From positions 1 to 23,574 of the forward strand of contig CAMFFG010000002.1 of NCBI GenBank assembly GCA_945949655.1: DNA of 23,574 nucleotides. Reading direction: 5' to 3'. A model generated the notes under the pieces. It was given only the letters and a program-made list of their open reading frames with translations. It was not told the origin of the DNA and ran no database searches. Shown in pieces: positions 23,032 through 23,574 of the stretch; within the stretch, counting starts at the first letter, position 1, and the number at the start of each line of letters is the position of its first letter. The translations under genes were made by a program, and so were the position numbers. This stretch comes from an uncultured Peptococcaceae bacterium. GTDB taxonomy: Bacteria; Bacillota; Peptococcia; Peptococcales; Peptococcaceae.

Positions 23032-23574
23032 TTAAATATCCAGATTTCTTACATATTTGGCGTTGGTGGTGATAAAGTTTCTGCGCGGCTCCACTTTATC
23101 GCCCATCAGCATATTCAGCAGCCGGTCCGCTTCCACACAGTCCTCAATGGTGACCTGCAGCAGCGTTCTGGTTTCGTTGTTCATAGTGGTGTCCCACAGC
23201 TGTTCGGCATTCATTTCGCCCAACCCTTTGTAGCGCTGAATGTCCAGCTTTTCCCGCTCTTTATTATTTTCTTCCAGATAGCGGTCCAGCGCTGCGTCAT
23301 CATACAGATACTCGATCTGTTTGCCTTTTTTGATACCGTACAGTGGCGGTTGTGCCACATATACATAGCCTTCATCGATCAGAGGACGCATGTAGCGGAA
23401 CAGGAAGGTCAAAAGCAGAATACGGATATGGGCGCCGTCCACATCGGCATCGGTCATCAGAATCAGTTTATGATAGCGGGCTTTAGTGATATCAAAGTCA
23501 TTGCCCACACCGGTACCCATGGCAGTGATCATATTGCGGATCTCGTCACTGCTCAACACCCGATCCAACCTGGC
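23032..23574 (-). CDS. gyrB: DNA gyrase subunit B, 3' end
   Basis: The C-terminal 180 residues of GyrB; the frame is open to the right edge, so the ATPase domain and start are outside. Visible are the metal-binding TOPRIM motif [40 protein letters not shown], and the end motif [20 protein letters not shown], with the usual final ...[10 protein letters not shown]. There is no long insertion of the E. coli type in this part. The TAA stop overlaps the gyrA ribosome binding site. gyrB-gyrA commonly follows dnaA-dnaN-recF, so the replication origin may be beyond the right edge. Confidence 0.97.
   Translation of the reverse strand, partial: ARLDRVLSSDEIRNMITAMGTGVGNDFDITKARYHKLILMTDADVDGAHIRILLLTFLFRYMRPLIDEGYVYVAQPPLYGIKKGKQIEYLYDDAALDRYLEENNKEREKLDIQRYKGLGEMNAEQLWDTTMNNETRTLLQVTIEDCVEADRLLNMLMGDKVEPRRNFITTNAKYVRNLDI

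Overview
The window looks like chromosomal DNA of a Bacillota (Firmicutes) bacterium, perhaps Clostridia or Negativicutes; I cannot name a genus. The clues are Soj/Spo0J-type ParA/ParB with the Firmicutes-style parS palindrome, AGGAGG-type ribosome binding sites, many short intergenic U-tailed hairpins, Cys-anchored binding lipoproteins, a TrpXYZ-like ABC transporter, BrnQ, and MnmM (YtqB). The gyrB-gyrA pair at the right edge and parAB with a dense parS cluster on the left suggest an origin-proximal region. Most housekeeping genes read leftward, which would fit an origin beyond the right edge (inference).

Left part (1-6.7 kb): the 3' part of a copper-exporting P-type ATPase (copA) runs in frame through a parS site into a second heavy-metal-binding domain that has its own ribosome binding site, so a free CopZ chaperone may also be made. 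Then come a small AT-rich membrane protein, a helix-hairpin-helix Cdd1-like protein, parB and parA (8-bp overlap), a 51-codon small ORF, a metallo-beta-lactamase-fold enzyme and a DUF2007 protein. Six parS copies (five exact 16-mers and one with a single mismatch) lie between 1695 and 6554. One is inside a 38-bp perfect palindrome that also looks like a terminator, and one is probably in the parA leader.

Middle (6.7-11.8 kb): a 947-residue cyclic-di-GMP enzyme (PAS-like, GGDEF, degenerate GGDEF, EAL), a MerR-family regulator that has lost its DNA-binding helix-turn-helix but still sits behind a good MerR-type operator, and the branched-chain amino acid carrier brnQ.

Transport block (11.9-18.6 kb, all leftward): four paralogous TrpX-like binding lipoproteins followed by one permease and one ATPase. 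Near-identical promoters (TTGAAA or TTGCAA, 17 bp, TACAAT or TAAAAT) stand before binding proteins 4, 2 and 1 and before the permease. Terminators separate most of the units. The layout suggests one transporter core served by several separately expressed binding proteins.

Right part (18.6-23.6 kb): mnmM and a PTS EIIC-like membrane protein are divergent and both appear to start with TTG. They are followed by gyrA, which has Ile where fluoroquinolone-sensitive gyrases usually have Ser, and the 3' end of gyrB. I saw no rRNA or tRNA gene, CRISPR array or insertion sequence.
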